Assembly: GCF_026427715.1 (NCBI RefSeq)
Contig: NZ_CP107558.1
Span: 1,339,001 to 1,403,000, forward strand
Direction: 5' to 3'
Source of the DNA: Methylocystis sp. MJC1
Lineage (GTDB): Bacteria > Pseudomonadota > Alphaproteobacteria > Rhizobiales > Beijerinckiaceae
DNA length: 64,000 bases
Shown here: positions 8,369-16,512 of the stretch, one piece after another
Layout: every line of letters starts with the position of its first letter
Position numbering within the stretch: position 1 is the stretch's first letter
Position numbers and translations under genes: made by a program
Notes under the pieces: generated by a model
Seen by the model: the letters and a program-made list of their open reading frames with translations, nothing else
The model's database searches: none
Told to the model about the DNA's origin: nothing

Positions 8369-10042
8369 TTATTGGCGAGAAAACGCTTCGGCACGCAGCG
8401 CTGAGAGATTTGCGGTCGGCGTGATGCGATCGGGGTCCATCATCAAATGGATGATAGAGGGAAGCCCTGACGCGCGCGCGGCCTCGAAGGCTTCCGGAAA
8501 GTCCTGGGTGCGTTCGACGCGCGCGCCATATCCGCCGAAAGCGCGGGCATAGGCGGCGAAATCGGGATTGCGTAGATCCGTTCCGACCACGCGCGCGGGA
8601 TAATTGCGCTCCTGATGCATGCGGATCGTGCCATAGCTGGCGTTGTCGCAGACGACGACAATGATCGGCAGGTCGTATTGCACCGCCGTTGCGAATTCCT
8701 GGCCATTCATCAGAAAATCGCCATCTCCGTTGAGAGAGACGACCAGACGCTCGGGATAAAGCCGTTTGATCGCGACGGCCGCCGGCACGCCATATCCCAT
8801 CGTGGCCGAGGTCGGCGCGAAATGTGAATTATAGCTGCGGAAACGGAAATAGCGGTGAATCCATGACGCGTAATTTCCCGCGCCGTTGCAGATGACCGCG
8901 TCACTGGGCAGATGGTCCGAGAGCCAGATCATGGTCTGCGCCAGATCGACGTCGGCGGACGGCGCGAAGCTGCGCGAAAAGCCGAGATAGTCTTGGTGCG
9001 CCTGGCGGGTCTCTTCACGCCAGGGTCGGACGGCGGGCGGCTCTTGTTTCGCCAGCATTTCGATGAAAGCCTTTGGCGAGGCGTGAATGGCGAGCGTGGG
9101 CGCATAGACGCGGCCGAATTCCTCCCCCTGCGGATAAATATGGACGAAACGCGTTCGGGGCGCGGGAATATCGAGGAGCTTGTAGCCCTGAGAGGGAATT
9201 TCCCCCAGTCGCCCGCCGACGAGAACAAAGAGATCGCTCGCTCGGGCGCGGGCGACGAGCTTTGGATTGGCGGCAAGGCCGAGGTCGCCGGCGTAGCAAT
9301 CATGGAGAGGATCAAAGAGCGGCAGGCGTCGGTAGCTCGTCGCGACAGGCATGTCGAAAGCGCTTGCCCAATCCATCATGCGGCGGGACGCCGTTTCGTC
9401 CCAGCGCGTTCCGCCGAGGACGAATAAAGGACGCTTTGCCTCAGCGATCATTGTGGCGAGGGCGTCCATGGCCTCGGCTCCTGGCGCCGTCTCCACTGCT
9501 GCGGCAGGAGGGCAGGGGCGTGGTAGGACGCGTTCTTCGAGCATGTCTTTTGGCAAAGCGAGGGCGACGGGCCCCGGACGCCCGGCAAGCGCGACATGAA
9601 ACGCTCGCGAGACATATTCTGTCACGCGCGCGCCGTCATCGATCTCGGCCGTCCATTTGGTCTGTCCGGCGAACATTGCGCGGTAATCGACTTCCTGGAA
9701 AGCGCCGCGGTCACGATTGGAACGCTCGATCTGGCCGATGAACAAGATCATCGGCGTCGAGTCATGCTGTGCGATATGGACGCCGGCAAATGCGTTGGCG
9801 GCGCCGGGGCCGCGCGTGACGAAGCAAATGCCGGGGCGGCCGGTGGCCTTGCCATAGGCGTCCGCCATCATCGCGGCGCCGGCTTCGTTGCGGCAGACCG
9901 TGAGTTTGACGTTGCGTTCATAGCAGGCGTCGAGCACGGCGAGATAGCTTTCGCCAGGCACGCAGAAAATATGGTCGACACCATTGGCGATGAGCTGATC
10001 GACCAAGGCTTGCGCGGCGGAAATTTCAACAATGGCGTTCAT
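8369..10042 (-). CDS. Thiamine diphosphate-dependent enzyme (acetolactate-synthase-like)
   Basis: A 557-residue ThDP enzyme of the acetolactate synthase/2-oxo acid decarboxylase family. The ThDP-activating glutamate is E53 (CRNEAGAAMMADAYG), the magnesium/ThDP motif GDGDFLMNGQ begins at residue 439, and a central domain starts near residue 190. ATG 10042 is chosen because MNAIVEISAAQALVDQL aligns with the family N-terminus; the longer open frame overlaps the upstream gene. It is 7 bp downstream of the GNAT gene and probably co-transcribed. With the aminotransferase nearby it could decarboxylate, or carboligate, a 2-oxo acid. No IlvH-type regulatory subunit gene is adjacent, which argues against a housekeeping acetolactate synthase. 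Confidence 0.88.
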   Translation of the reverse strand: MNAIVEISAAQALVDQLIANGVDHIFCVPGESYLAVLDACYERNVKLTVCRNEAGAAMMADAYGKATGRPGICFVTRGPGAANAFAGVHIAQHDSTPMILFIGQIERSNRDRGAFQEVDYRAMFAGQTKWTAEIDDGARVTEYVSRAFHVALAGRPGPVALALPKDMLEERVLPRPCPPAAAVETAPGAEAMDALATMIAEAKRPLFVLGGTRWDETASRRMMDWASAFDMPVATSYRRLPLFDPLHDCYAGDLGLAANPKLVARARASDLFVLVGGRLGEIPSQGYKLLDIPAPRTRFVHIYPQGEEFGRVYAPTLAIHASPKAFIEMLAKQEPPAVRPWREETRQAHQDYLGFSRSFAPSADVDLAQTMIWLSDHLPSDAVICNGAGNYASWIHRYFRFRSYNSHFAPTSATMGYGVPAAVAIKRLYPERLVVSLNGDGDFLMNGQEFATAVQYDLPIIVVVCDNASYGTIRMHQERNYPARVVGTDLRNPDFAAYARAFGGYGARVERTQDFPEAFEAARASGLPSIIHLMMDPDRITPTANLSALRAEAFSRQ

Positions 10043-10049
10043 GCTATGC

Positions 10050-10919
10050 TCACGGTCCGAAGATGACGCTTTCGCAAAAGGCGAGATCGCCGAGCCGGGG
10101 GCGCTCGGGGCCTTTGAAATATTTGGGCCCGCGATCCGGGAGATAGATTCCGAAAAGGCCTGGAATCTTCTCTGTTGCGTCGAGAAGGACCGTGGGGTGG
10201 CCGCGTCGGAGCAGGTCGCGGCCCAAAGGCCCAGCGAAGCGTTGGAAGTCAGCAAGGTTGCGGCAGTAGATCAACTGCTGCGTGGGCACGAGGCCCTTCA
10301 ACACCCGGCGCGGCAGAAAGACGAAGGGATGCGCGTCCCGCTTTTCATGCACGATCAGCGCGAGGCAGCCGCGCTCGGCATGGGCGGTGAGGAGGGCGCG
10401 TTCTTGCGATGAAAGAGAGTCGCCATAATCGCGTAGCGCGTCGAAAGGTTTAACGCGGGCGTTGGCTGCCCAGCGCGAGAGCGCGGGAATCGTCAGCATC
10501 TGACCGTTGCAATAGCGACGGAATCCCTGCGCTTCGATCACACGCCAAGTGTGCGGCGCCGGCGACGTATTGATATAGGTGACGTCCCTATGGCGCACCG
10601 CAGCGGCGATGAGCAGCGAGGCGTAGCCGCGATAGGCCTCCTCGACATACCAGCTCGAGATATTGCAGCGAATTTTGTCCGCGCCGAGCTGGGTGAAGAT
10701 CATCAGGATGACGCCGACCGGCGCGCCCTCGTGCTCGAGGAGGTAGCCGAAACGTGGATAACCTGCGGGCGCATCGCGGCGCGCGAGCGCTTCGAGGGCG
10801 TGACTCCAATAATCGATCGTGCGCTCGGGAAAGCCTTTGGCCAGCAATTTGGCGAGCGCCGGCGCGTCGGGCTCATCGATCATTCGGCATCGAATGCGCG
10901 GCGTCGCTGGCTGAGTCAT
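10050..10919 (-). CDS. GNAT-family acyltransferase
   Basis: A 289-residue protein with an N-terminal GNAT-type acetyltransferase fold: VGVILMIF, then SSWYVEEAYRGYASLLIAAA in place of the acetyl-CoA loop, and INTSPAPHTWRVIEAQGF. The second half (from about residue 150) is less conserved and may be a second degenerate GNAT lobe. It leads the operon with the ThDP enzyme and is divergent from carrier protein 2. GNATs in such loci often transfer an acyl group from a carrier protein or CoA to an amine. The acceptor is unknown. Confidence 0.75.
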   Translation of the reverse strand: MTQPATPRIRCRMIDEPDAPALAKLLAKGFPERTIDYWSHALEALARRDAPAGYPRFGYLLEHEGAPVGVILMIFTQLGADKIRCNISSWYVEEAYRGYASLLIAAAVRHRDVTYINTSPAPHTWRVIEAQGFRRYCNGQMLTIPALSRWAANARVKPFDALRDYGDSLSSQERALLTAHAERGCLALIVHEKRDAHPFVFLPRRVLKGLVPTQQLIYCRNLADFQRFAGPLGRDLLRRGHPTVLLDATEKIPGLFGIYLPDRGPKYFKGPERPRLGDLAFCESVIFGP

Positions 10920-11023
10920 CTGGGCTTAACCTTCGTCATCGATCTTTGCGACATGGGCGAGGAATTGCTTACAAAACGACGATAGAAAGACCTTCTTAGC
11001 CGAAGATGAAAAGGCGAGTCTCG

Positions 11024-11272
11024 ATGAGCATAAGGTTAACAGTGCTTTCCGTCGTGGAAAACGTGGCCGCGGAGCAGGAAAAAAAGCTTGCGCCGCTCGA
11101 GAGCGACACGGTTCTTGCCGACTCTGGGCTAGATTCTCTGTGCTTTGCGATCATCGTCGCGCGTCTCGAAGATGCGCTCGGGGTCGATCCCTTCACAGCT
11201 TCCGAAGAGGTCTATTTTCCGGTCACCTTCGGCGATTTCGTCGCGCTTTATGAAAATGCAGCGACCGTTTGA
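11024..11272 (+). CDS. Acyl carrier protein 2
   Basis: An 82-residue carrier protein with the phosphopantetheine serine S38 in the classical DSGLDSLCFAIIVARLEDALG motif. ATG 11024 follows AAGGCGAG; ATG 11006 is an alternative. It overlaps the next gene, an AMP-forming ligase, so the two are translationally coupled and form a natural loading pair. It differs from carrier protein 1 around the serine (DSL rather than TSM), so the two probably serve different loading enzymes. Confidence 0.9.
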   Translation: MSIRLTVLSVVENVAAEQEKKLAPLESDTVLADSGLDSLCFAIIVARLEDALGVDPFTASEEVYFPVTFGDFVALYENAATV

Positions 11273-12632
11273 TCTGCGCGGTTTGGCGCGCGACTCCGTC
11301 TCTGATGGCGCCTGCGGTTTGCGGGCGCCAAATGGACAGGCGCTTTGGCGCGACGCGGTCCAGGGCACGATCTTTGGCGGCGGCAATTTGCTTGCCGGCA
11401 AATCGGTGCTTATCGGCGTATCGTCGCAATTCGACGCCGCGCTCGCCATGCTGGAGCTCGACGGGCTTGTCGCGCGCATGGTGGTCACGCCGCCGGATTT
11501 CACGACGGAGCGTCTCGCCTCGGCAATAGAGCAGGCGCAGGTCGAGGCCGTCATTTGTGACGACGACGGCAAGGATTTCGGCGTCGCGCTCCCGCGCGTT
11601 CGGGTGTCGGCGCTCGCGCCCGAGACAGTGCCGCGCCCGGCGCCGATCGAGACGGAATGGGTTCTCCCGACGTCCGGCACGACGGGGGCGCCGAAGCTTG
11701 TCGCACATCGTCTCGACGGGTTGCTCGGCACGGTTCGCGGGCGCGCCATAGGCGAGCCGGCGCCGGTTTGGGCGACCTTCTACGACATTCGCCGCTACGG
11801 CGGCATGCAGATCTTCCTGCGCGCGGCGTCGAGCGGCGCGACATTGCTGCTCACCGAGTCGAGCGAGTCTCTCGCCGATCATGTAACGCGCATGGCAGAG
11901 GCGGGCGTCACGCATCTCACGGGGACGCCGTCGCATTGGCGCCGTCTGCTGATGAGCCCTGACGCTGCGCGGATCAGCCCTAAATATGTGCGCCTTTCTG
12001 GTGAGATCGCAGACCGGGCCATCCTCGGCAATTTGGCCGTTGCCTACCCGGACGCAAAAATCATCCACGCCTATGCGTCAACGGAAGCGGGCGTCGGCTT
12101 CGAGGTGAGGGACGGGCGGGAAGGGTTCCCCGCCGCTTATCTCGATGGCGTTGGCGGCGTCGATATGCGCGTCGTCGACGGGTCCTTGCGCCTGCGCTCC
12201 CGACGCACGGCGGATCGCTATGTCGGCCGCGACGATCTCCGGCTGGCGGATGCGGAGGGTTTCGTCGACACGGATGATCTCGTCGAAAGAGTCGGCGATC
12301 GTTTTTTCTTCAAGGGGCGGCGCGCAGGAACGATCAACGTCGGCGGTCTGAAAGTTCACCCGGAGGAGGTCGAGCAGATCATTAATCTGCACGCTGCCGT
12401 GCGCATGTCGCTGGTGAAGGCGCGGCGCAATCCGATCACAGGCGATCTCATCGTCGCAGAAGTTATGCTCGCGGATAGCGATATCTCGACGGAGCAAAAG
12501 CGGGCGGTGAAAGAAGAAATCCTCCTTGCCTGCCGCGCGCGGCTCGAACGTCACAAGGTCCCCGTTTCGATCGACTTCGTCTCGTCGTTCGCCATGTCGG
12601 CGGGCGGCAAACTGCTGCGGGGGAAAGCTTGA
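11250..12632 (+). CDS. AMP-forming acyl/aryl-[carrier protein] ligase
   Basis: An ANL-family adenylating enzyme of about 460 residues. Motif A3 is PTSGTTGAPKLVAHR near residue 140, A5 is HAYASTEAGVGF, A7/A8 is TDDLVERVGDRFFFKGRRAGTINVGG, and the C-terminal lysine lies in SAGGKLLRGK. It is somewhat short at the N-terminus, like stand-alone domains that load carrier proteins. ATG 11250 or 11256 starts inside the end of the carrier protein gene. It should adenylate a carboxylic acid and load carrier protein 2; the acid is not predictable by eye. Its stop overlaps the next start (ATGA). Confidence 0.88.
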   Translation: MKMQRPFDLRGLARDSVSDGACGLRAPNGQALWRDAVQGTIFGGGNLLAGKSVLIGVSSQFDAALAMLELDGLVARMVVTPPDFTTERLASAIEQAQVEAVICDDDGKDFGVALPRVRVSALAPETVPRPAPIETEWVLPTSGTTGAPKLVAHRLDGLLGTVRGRAIGEPAPVWATFYDIRRYGGMQIFLRAASSGATLLLTESSESLADHVTRMAEAGVTHLTGTPSHWRRLLMSPDAARISPKYVRLSGEIADRAILGNLAVAYPDAKIIHAYASTEAGVGFEVRDGREGFPAAYLDGVGGVDMRVVDGSLRLRSRRTADRYVGRDDLRLADAEGFVDTDDLVERVGDRFFFKGRRAGTINVGGLKVHPEEVEQIINLHAAVRMSLVKARRNPITGDLIVAEVMLADSDISTEQKRAVKEEILLACRARLERHKVPVSIDFVSSFAMSAGGKLLRGKA

Positions 12633-13357
12633 TGCGCAATGTGATCGTCACCGGCGGCAGTCGTGGTCTCGGCTTGGCGATTTCCCGTCGCCTTGTCGCC
12701 GACGGCTTTCACGTCGTCGCTGTGGCGCGAAAGCCAAGCGAGGCTCTCGAAGAGGAGATCGCTCGCGCATCGGGCGCGCTTTCCTTCGCTGCGCTCGATC
12801 TATCTGACGTCGACGCGATCCCGGATTTCGTCTTACGGCTCAAGAAGGAGTTCGGCGCGCCTTATGGGCTCGTCAATAATGCTGGGCTCGGCACGGAAGG
12901 CTTGCTCGCCACCATGCATAATTCGCAGATCGAGATGCTCACCCGCGTAAATGTGACTGCGCCGATCGTTCTGACGAAATATGTCGTGCGCAATATGATG
13001 TCGGCGGGCGCGGGCGGTCGCATCGTGAATATGTCCTCCATCATCGCCTCGACCGGCTACAACGCGCTTTCGGTCTATGGCGCGACGAAAGCGGCGCTCA
13101 TTGGCTTCACCAAGTCTCTGTCGCGCGAAGTCGGGCGGATGGGCGTCACCGTCAATGCGGTAGCGCCGGGTTTCGTCGAGACGGAGATGACGGCTTCGCT
13201 TGGCGACGCGGATCGCGGTAAAATTGCCGCACGCGCGGCCTTGCGCAGGTTGGCGATGCCGGAGGATGTCGCGAACGCGGTCTCTTTCCTGCTCGACGAC
13301 AAGGCGCGCAACATTACCGGAACGGTGGTGACGGTGGATGCGGGGGCAACGGCGTGA
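12632..13357 (+). CDS. 3-oxoacyl-[carrier protein] reductase-like SDR
   Basis: A 241-residue classical short-chain dehydrogenase/reductase with the FabG layout. The cofactor motif is TGGSRGLG (residues 7-14), NNAG lies at 82-85, catalytic S136, Y149 and K153 are present (YGATK), and the C-terminus ends ITGTVVTVDAG as in FabG. It is translationally coupled to the ligase gene, so it likely reduces a keto group on a substrate held by carrier protein 2. It is the last gene of the locus; a terminator lies 120 bp downstream. Confidence 0.92.
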   Translation: MRNVIVTGGSRGLGLAISRRLVADGFHVVAVARKPSEALEEEIARASGALSFAALDLSDVDAIPDFVLRLKKEFGAPYGLVNNAGLGTEGLLATMHNSQIEMLTRVNVTAPIVLTKYVVRNMMSAGAGGRIVNMSSIIASTGYNALSVYGATKAALIGFTKSLSREVGRMGVTVNAVAPGFVETEMTASLGDADRGKIAARAALRRLAMPEDVANAVSFLLDDKARNITGTVVTVDAGATA

Positions 13358-13477
13358 CGCAAGGCGCGCTCGGGCGGCAGTCGTTAACCGCCTGTTAACC
13401 ATCCGGTTGCATCCTGGGCTTCGCCAGCGTGTTTCGGTTGCTTCAGGCAGAGCCGAAACTGGCTGTGTTTTCGGTGA

Positions 13478-13521
13478 CGGCCCGCGACCTCGGATGTAAA
13501 GGCGCGGGCCGCTCGTTTTTT
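13478..13521 (+). terminator. Rho-independent terminator after the carrier-protein locus
   Basis: A perfect 9-bp GC stem, cggcccgcg (13478-13486) with cgcgggccg (13503-13511), and a 16-base loop, followed shortly by six T (13516-13521). It closes the SDR operon. The rest of 13358-13624 shows no gene I can support. Confidence 0.7.
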
Positions 13522-13624
13522 ACGAAGCGATTTTGACTGGGCCTCATGCTGCGACTACCAACTCCCGCCGCCATAGGCCGAGCCCAGTAGGCGGCGAGTG
13601 CGGCGTAACGCGATCTCTTTGCCT

Positions 13625-13858
13625 TCAAGGGTGGCTTCCCGACGCAGGTCGCTCGGTTAGATCGAAGACATGTTGTGAAGGGCGATAGTTCAACACGGGA
13701 ACAACGCGCGAATAGCCGTTGTCACCGTAGAAAACGCCCCCGCCACCGTAGAAGCCGCCGTCGTTGCGAAAGCGACTCCCGCCTCTCCCGCCGCCGGATG
13801 CTGGCGTAACGGACATTGCGATCGCGAAGGCGATGACCAGAAACGACACTCGAGACAT
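13625..13858 (-). CDS. Small secreted glycine-rich protein
   Basis: A 77-residue protein with a predicted signal peptide (MSRVSFLVIAFAIAMSVTPASG) followed by a Gly/Arg/Tyr-rich stretch (GGGRGGSRF, YGGGGVFYGDNGY) and a polar tail. Start ATG 13858 places the signal peptide at the N-terminus. No recognised family. Confidence 0.5.
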   Translation of the reverse strand: MSRVSFLVIAFAIAMSVTPASGGGRGGSRFRNDGGFYGGGGVFYGDNGYSRVVPVLNYRPSQHVFDLTERPASGSHP

Positions 13859-14002
13859 CTGCTCAGCTACCCGCTTCACTTGCAATGACGCCGCCGCTCC
13901 GCATAGCCAATCGAGCATGAACAGCGCCTATCCGGCGCGTTCATTTGGCGTTCAGCGAAATGCGGCGCAGGGCGTGATACGAGATCTGCTTGATTAGTCG
14001 GT

Positions 14003-14139
14003 GTCATTCCCGACGCCGGCGCAGCGAGCGATGGGGAATCCAGAGCAAAACCAGCGAACTTTTGTGGGCTCTGGATTCCCGGTCGGGCTCTCAGCCCGCC
14101 GGGAATGACAAGGCCCAATGCGAGCTGTTCAAGCGGAAA
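14003..14139. repeat. Dispersed palindromic repeat, copy A
   Basis: An imperfect palindrome (14003-14109) opens with gtcattcccgacg and closes with cgggaatgac, with an inner pair of gaatccagagc and gctctggattc. An asymmetric tail runs on to 14139. Related copies lie at 23850-23978 and, inverted, at 59711-59843. It fills much of the gap 13859-14166, where I see no gene. Confidence 0.85.
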
Positions 14140-14166
14140 AGTTTTGAATCGCTCTCGGCTAGCCGC

Positions 14167-14583
14167 TCATCCCGCCGGCGTAAAGGATTCCGTGCGCGCC
14201 AGGCGCAGAACCTCGAGCCTGATCCTGTCGCCATGGCAGGGGCGCTGCGGGCGCGTGGGCGGCTCGGCGCACCAGCAGCGTAAGGCAATTTTCTCGCCCC
14301 TGCGCAATCGATACGCGATCTTTTCGATTTCTCGAGTCTTTGGGCCGCGTTCGGCGAGATCGCAATCGAGATCGCGTTCGTAGGCGGCGATCACGCGCAG
14401 CCGCTCCTGCATGTCTCGATGGTCGCGAAGCACATGCGGATTGCCGAGAATCGGATTGCTACGATCCACGTCGATAATTGTTTCGTCGGGGGCCGCCTGG
14501 AGCCCTCCTTTGCGCTTGGAAACAACTCGGATTCGCGCCCCATAATCGGTGGGTGGTTTGCTGGATTTGAAGAGATCGTCCAA
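14167..14583 (-). CDS. DUF4326-domain protein
   Basis: A 138-residue protein with the DUF4326 hallmarks: VDRSNPILGNP in the N-terminal half and the C-terminal ALRCWCAEPPTRPQRPCHGDRI, corresponding to the family's CWC..P..CHGD signature. The Cys/His pattern suggests metal or nucleic acid binding, but the function is unknown. The start is a TTG at 14583, supported by AGGAG 8 bases upstream. Such proteins are common in phages and in islands. Confidence 0.75.
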   Translation of the reverse strand: MDDLFKSSKPPTDYGARIRVVSKRKGGLQAAPDETIIDVDRSNPILGNPHVLRDHRDMQERLRVIAAYERDLDCDLAERGPKTREIEKIAYRLRRGEKIALRCWCAEPPTRPQRPCHGDRIRLEVLRLARTESFTPAG

Positions 14584-14928
14584 GGATGCTTCTCCTGCGC
14601 CGAAAAATCCGATGATCTTCGAACCCGAGGCTACGTATTTTTGGCAGCTTGAATGGCCCGCGCTTGCAGGTCACCCTGGTCGATCGCCTCATTGCACAAT
14701 GAGAACGCCATGATCGACTTGCTCTATATCGCCCGGCTGGACTTCCTTATCAAAATCCGCAGCTCGCAGGAATGCGAGCTCCCGAGGCCGCGCGCTCGGT
14801 TTGTCCCCATAGACAATGGCGACGCATCTAGAGTTCCTCTCGCTCAAAGACGCTCGCGGCAACAAAAAAAGGCCGCCCCTTAATTGCCTGCGCCGGGCAG
14901 CCTCGTGCAAGGACGTCGATGCGCCCGC
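14584..14928. other. Gap without a confident gene
   Basis: A 345-base stretch between two small minus-strand genes. An open frame at 14689-14910 (-), starting at TTG, ends with a plausible polar segment, but it has no clear ribosome binding site or family and is not called. Confidence 0.4.
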
Positions 14929-15111
14929 TCAACTCTGGTGCGGCCCGAGCATTTGATACAATGCGGCTTCGATCCGTCGCCAGTTTTTGGCCTGCTCGGT
15001 CTCGCCGCTCTGCTCTAAAGTGGCCGCCTTTTGCGCCGCTTCGGCGACGGACTTGTCGCCATGCGCCTCGAACAGCCGCCGCGCATAGTCTTGGATGTCG
15101 AGTTCTTCCAA
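14929..15111 (-). CDS. Small conserved alphaproteobacterial protein
   Basis: A 60-residue acidic, helical protein beginning MEELDIQDYARRLFEAHG and ending ALYQMLGPHQS, with an Ala/Glu-rich centre (AEAAQKAATLEQSGE). This pattern is typical of short uncharacterised Rhizobiales proteins. The start is TTG 15111, with GGAG 8 bases upstream. No function known. Confidence 0.6.
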   Translation of the reverse strand: MEELDIQDYARRLFEAHGDKSVAEAAQKAATLEQSGETEQAKNWRRIEAALYQMLGPHQS

Positions 15112-15294
15112 TTGGACGGCTCCGCTTTGGTTGGGTTGAACCTAGAAGTCGCGTCAACGTTTATTGCAACGAAATTCGGCGGAATCTGTTCCTGCCTGCC
15201 AGAAATCCAGACGCGCTGTTGTCGAGGCGGTGATCGGGAACCGCGCGTGCGATCGCTCGTTGAAGCTGCTCTGAAAAGGCTTGAGGAGGGCGCG

Positions 15295-15729
15295 GTGGCG
15301 TTGCTCGAGGATCTGCCCGTACCCAAGAGCGTTCTTGGGCTGGGCCTGGCCATCGTGGCCTTGCCTTTCGCCTTTCCCTCATTGCGCCCGCTCTGGGGGA
15401 CGGCGGTCAAAGGCGGCGTGAAGCTTTACCTGGAGGCGAACGCCGAGGCGCAGGACGGCCTTATCGACACGCTCGTCGAGGGCGCCGTCGACCAGCTTGT
15501 CGACGCCATCGCAAAGCCGGTAGAAGAGCGAGACGAGAAAATCCCGGAGATTGTTTCCAATTTCAAGGCCAAAGCGCGCCGGCGATCCAACCGCAAGGGA
15601 CGGGCCCCCAAAGATCGCGAGTTGCTTTACGATCGACACAAGTCGAAGCTTCGGTGCAGGCTGGCGCGCCTGGATAACAACCCGTCGACGCAGCCACACA
15701 TGGAAGAGATCATGAAAAGCGTCCGCTAG
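15295..15729 (+). CDS. DUF5132-like membrane-associated protein
   Basis: A 144-residue protein: [12 protein letters not shown], a hydrophobic helix ([18 protein letters not shown]), a [16 protein letters not shown] segment and a basic C-terminal tail rich in Arg/Lys. The helix plus the KGG..LY pattern resembles DUF5132 proteins. GTG 15295 is preferred because GGAGGG (15285-15290) is just upstream, although the frame stays open further 5'. Function unknown. Confidence 0.6.
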   Translation: MALLEDLPVPKSVLGLGLAIVALPFAFPSLRPLWGTAVKGGVKLYLEANAEAQDGLIDTLVEGAVDQLVDAIAKPVEERDEKIPEIVSNFKAKARRRSNRKGRAPKDRELLYDRHKSKLRCRLARLDNNPSTQPHMEEIMKSVR

Positions 15730-15768
15730 GCTGCTAGTGGATTCCGTCCGGCTCTCTTCCGAACGTGA

Positions 15769-15794
15769 AGAAGGCCCCGAAGGGGGCCTTTTCT
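15769..15794. terminator. Bidirectional terminator between DUF5132 gene and tRNA-Pro
   Basis: The stem aaggcccc (15771-15778) with ggggcctt (15783-15790) and a 4-base loop, with a T run on + and an A-T rich flank for the minus direction. It sits between convergent transcripts. Confidence 0.75.
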
Positions 15795-15820
15795 GACGCT
15801 TTGGTTTGCGGGATTTAAAT

Positions 15821-15897
15821 TGGTCGGAGTGAGAGGATTCGAACCTCCGACCCCCTCGTCCCGAACGAGGTGCGCTACCAGGCTGCGCTACACTCCG
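15821..15897 (-). tRNA. tRNA-Pro (CGG)
   Basis: A full cloverleaf on the minus strand. The acceptor CGGAGTG pairs with CACTCCG, and the anticodon stem CCTCG/CGAGG holds the loop TTCGGGA with anticodon CGG. The T-arm contains GGTTCGAATCC. The discriminator is A and CCA is encoded (15821-15823). Confidence 0.97.
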
Positions 15898-15972
15898 ATC
15901 CAACGGCCGCGTGGGCCGCTTTCGAGGGGCCTTATAGCCATAGTGGGGCGGAGCCGCAACTAGTTTCGCCGT

Positions 15973-16503
15973 TTAATTTGTCGCTTCTCCACCGTGGCGA
16001 CGGCGTAGCGTCACGAAGGAAAAATCCGCCTCGTCCGTTTCGCCGCGCGGCGGCGTCTCGCGGGCGATTTCCTCCCAATCCAGCGGTGAAAGCTCCGGGA
16101 AATGGGCGTCTCCCGGAATGTCGAGCGCGACTTCAGTGAGCTCGATCATTTGCGTCTCGCCGAGCAGCGCCCGATAGATTTCGGCGCCGCCAGCGACAAT
16201 GATTTCGGGCGCCGACATTTCGGCGGCGAGGCGCCGGGCGATGGCGAGCGATTCGGCAAGGCTCGTCGCCACATGCGCGCCGGGCGCGGCGTAGCCGGGG
16301 CTCCGCGTGACGACGACGCTCTCGCGGCCAGGCAGGGGGCGGCCGATCGATTCCCAAGTGCGGCGGCCCATGATCATGGGCCGGCCCCAGGTGCGCGCCT
16401 TATAGCGCTGGAGATCGCTGGAGAGACGCCAGGGGAGGCCATTACCGACCCCGATGACGCCGTTCTGGGCCCGGGCGACGACGGCGACGAGTTTGGGGGT
16501 CAT
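15973..16503 (-). CDS. folA: Dihydrofolate reductase
   Basis: A 176-residue DHFR that reduces dihydrofolate to tetrahydrofolate with NADPH. Seen are LVAVVARAQNGVIGVGNGLPWRL at the N-terminus, including the GLPW motif, then MIMGRRTWESIGRPLPGR and the C-terminal GGAEIYRALL. It follows thyA by 9 bp on the same strand; the pair regenerates the dihydrofolate that ThyA produces. Confidence 0.97.
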   Translation of the reverse strand: MTPKLVAVVARAQNGVIGVGNGLPWRLSSDLQRYKARTWGRPMIMGRRTWESIGRPLPGRESVVVTRSPGYAAPGAHVATSLAESLAIARRLAAEMSAPEIIVAGGAEIYRALLGETQMIELTEVALDIPGDAHFPELSPLDWEEIARETPPRGETDEADFSFVTLRRRHGGEATN

Positions 16504-16512
16504 GCGACTCCT

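Noticed and set aside
15379..15903. A 174-codon minus-strand frame spanning the tRNA-Pro
   Set aside because: It runs across the tRNA and opposite the DUF5132-like gene, so it is not a gene.
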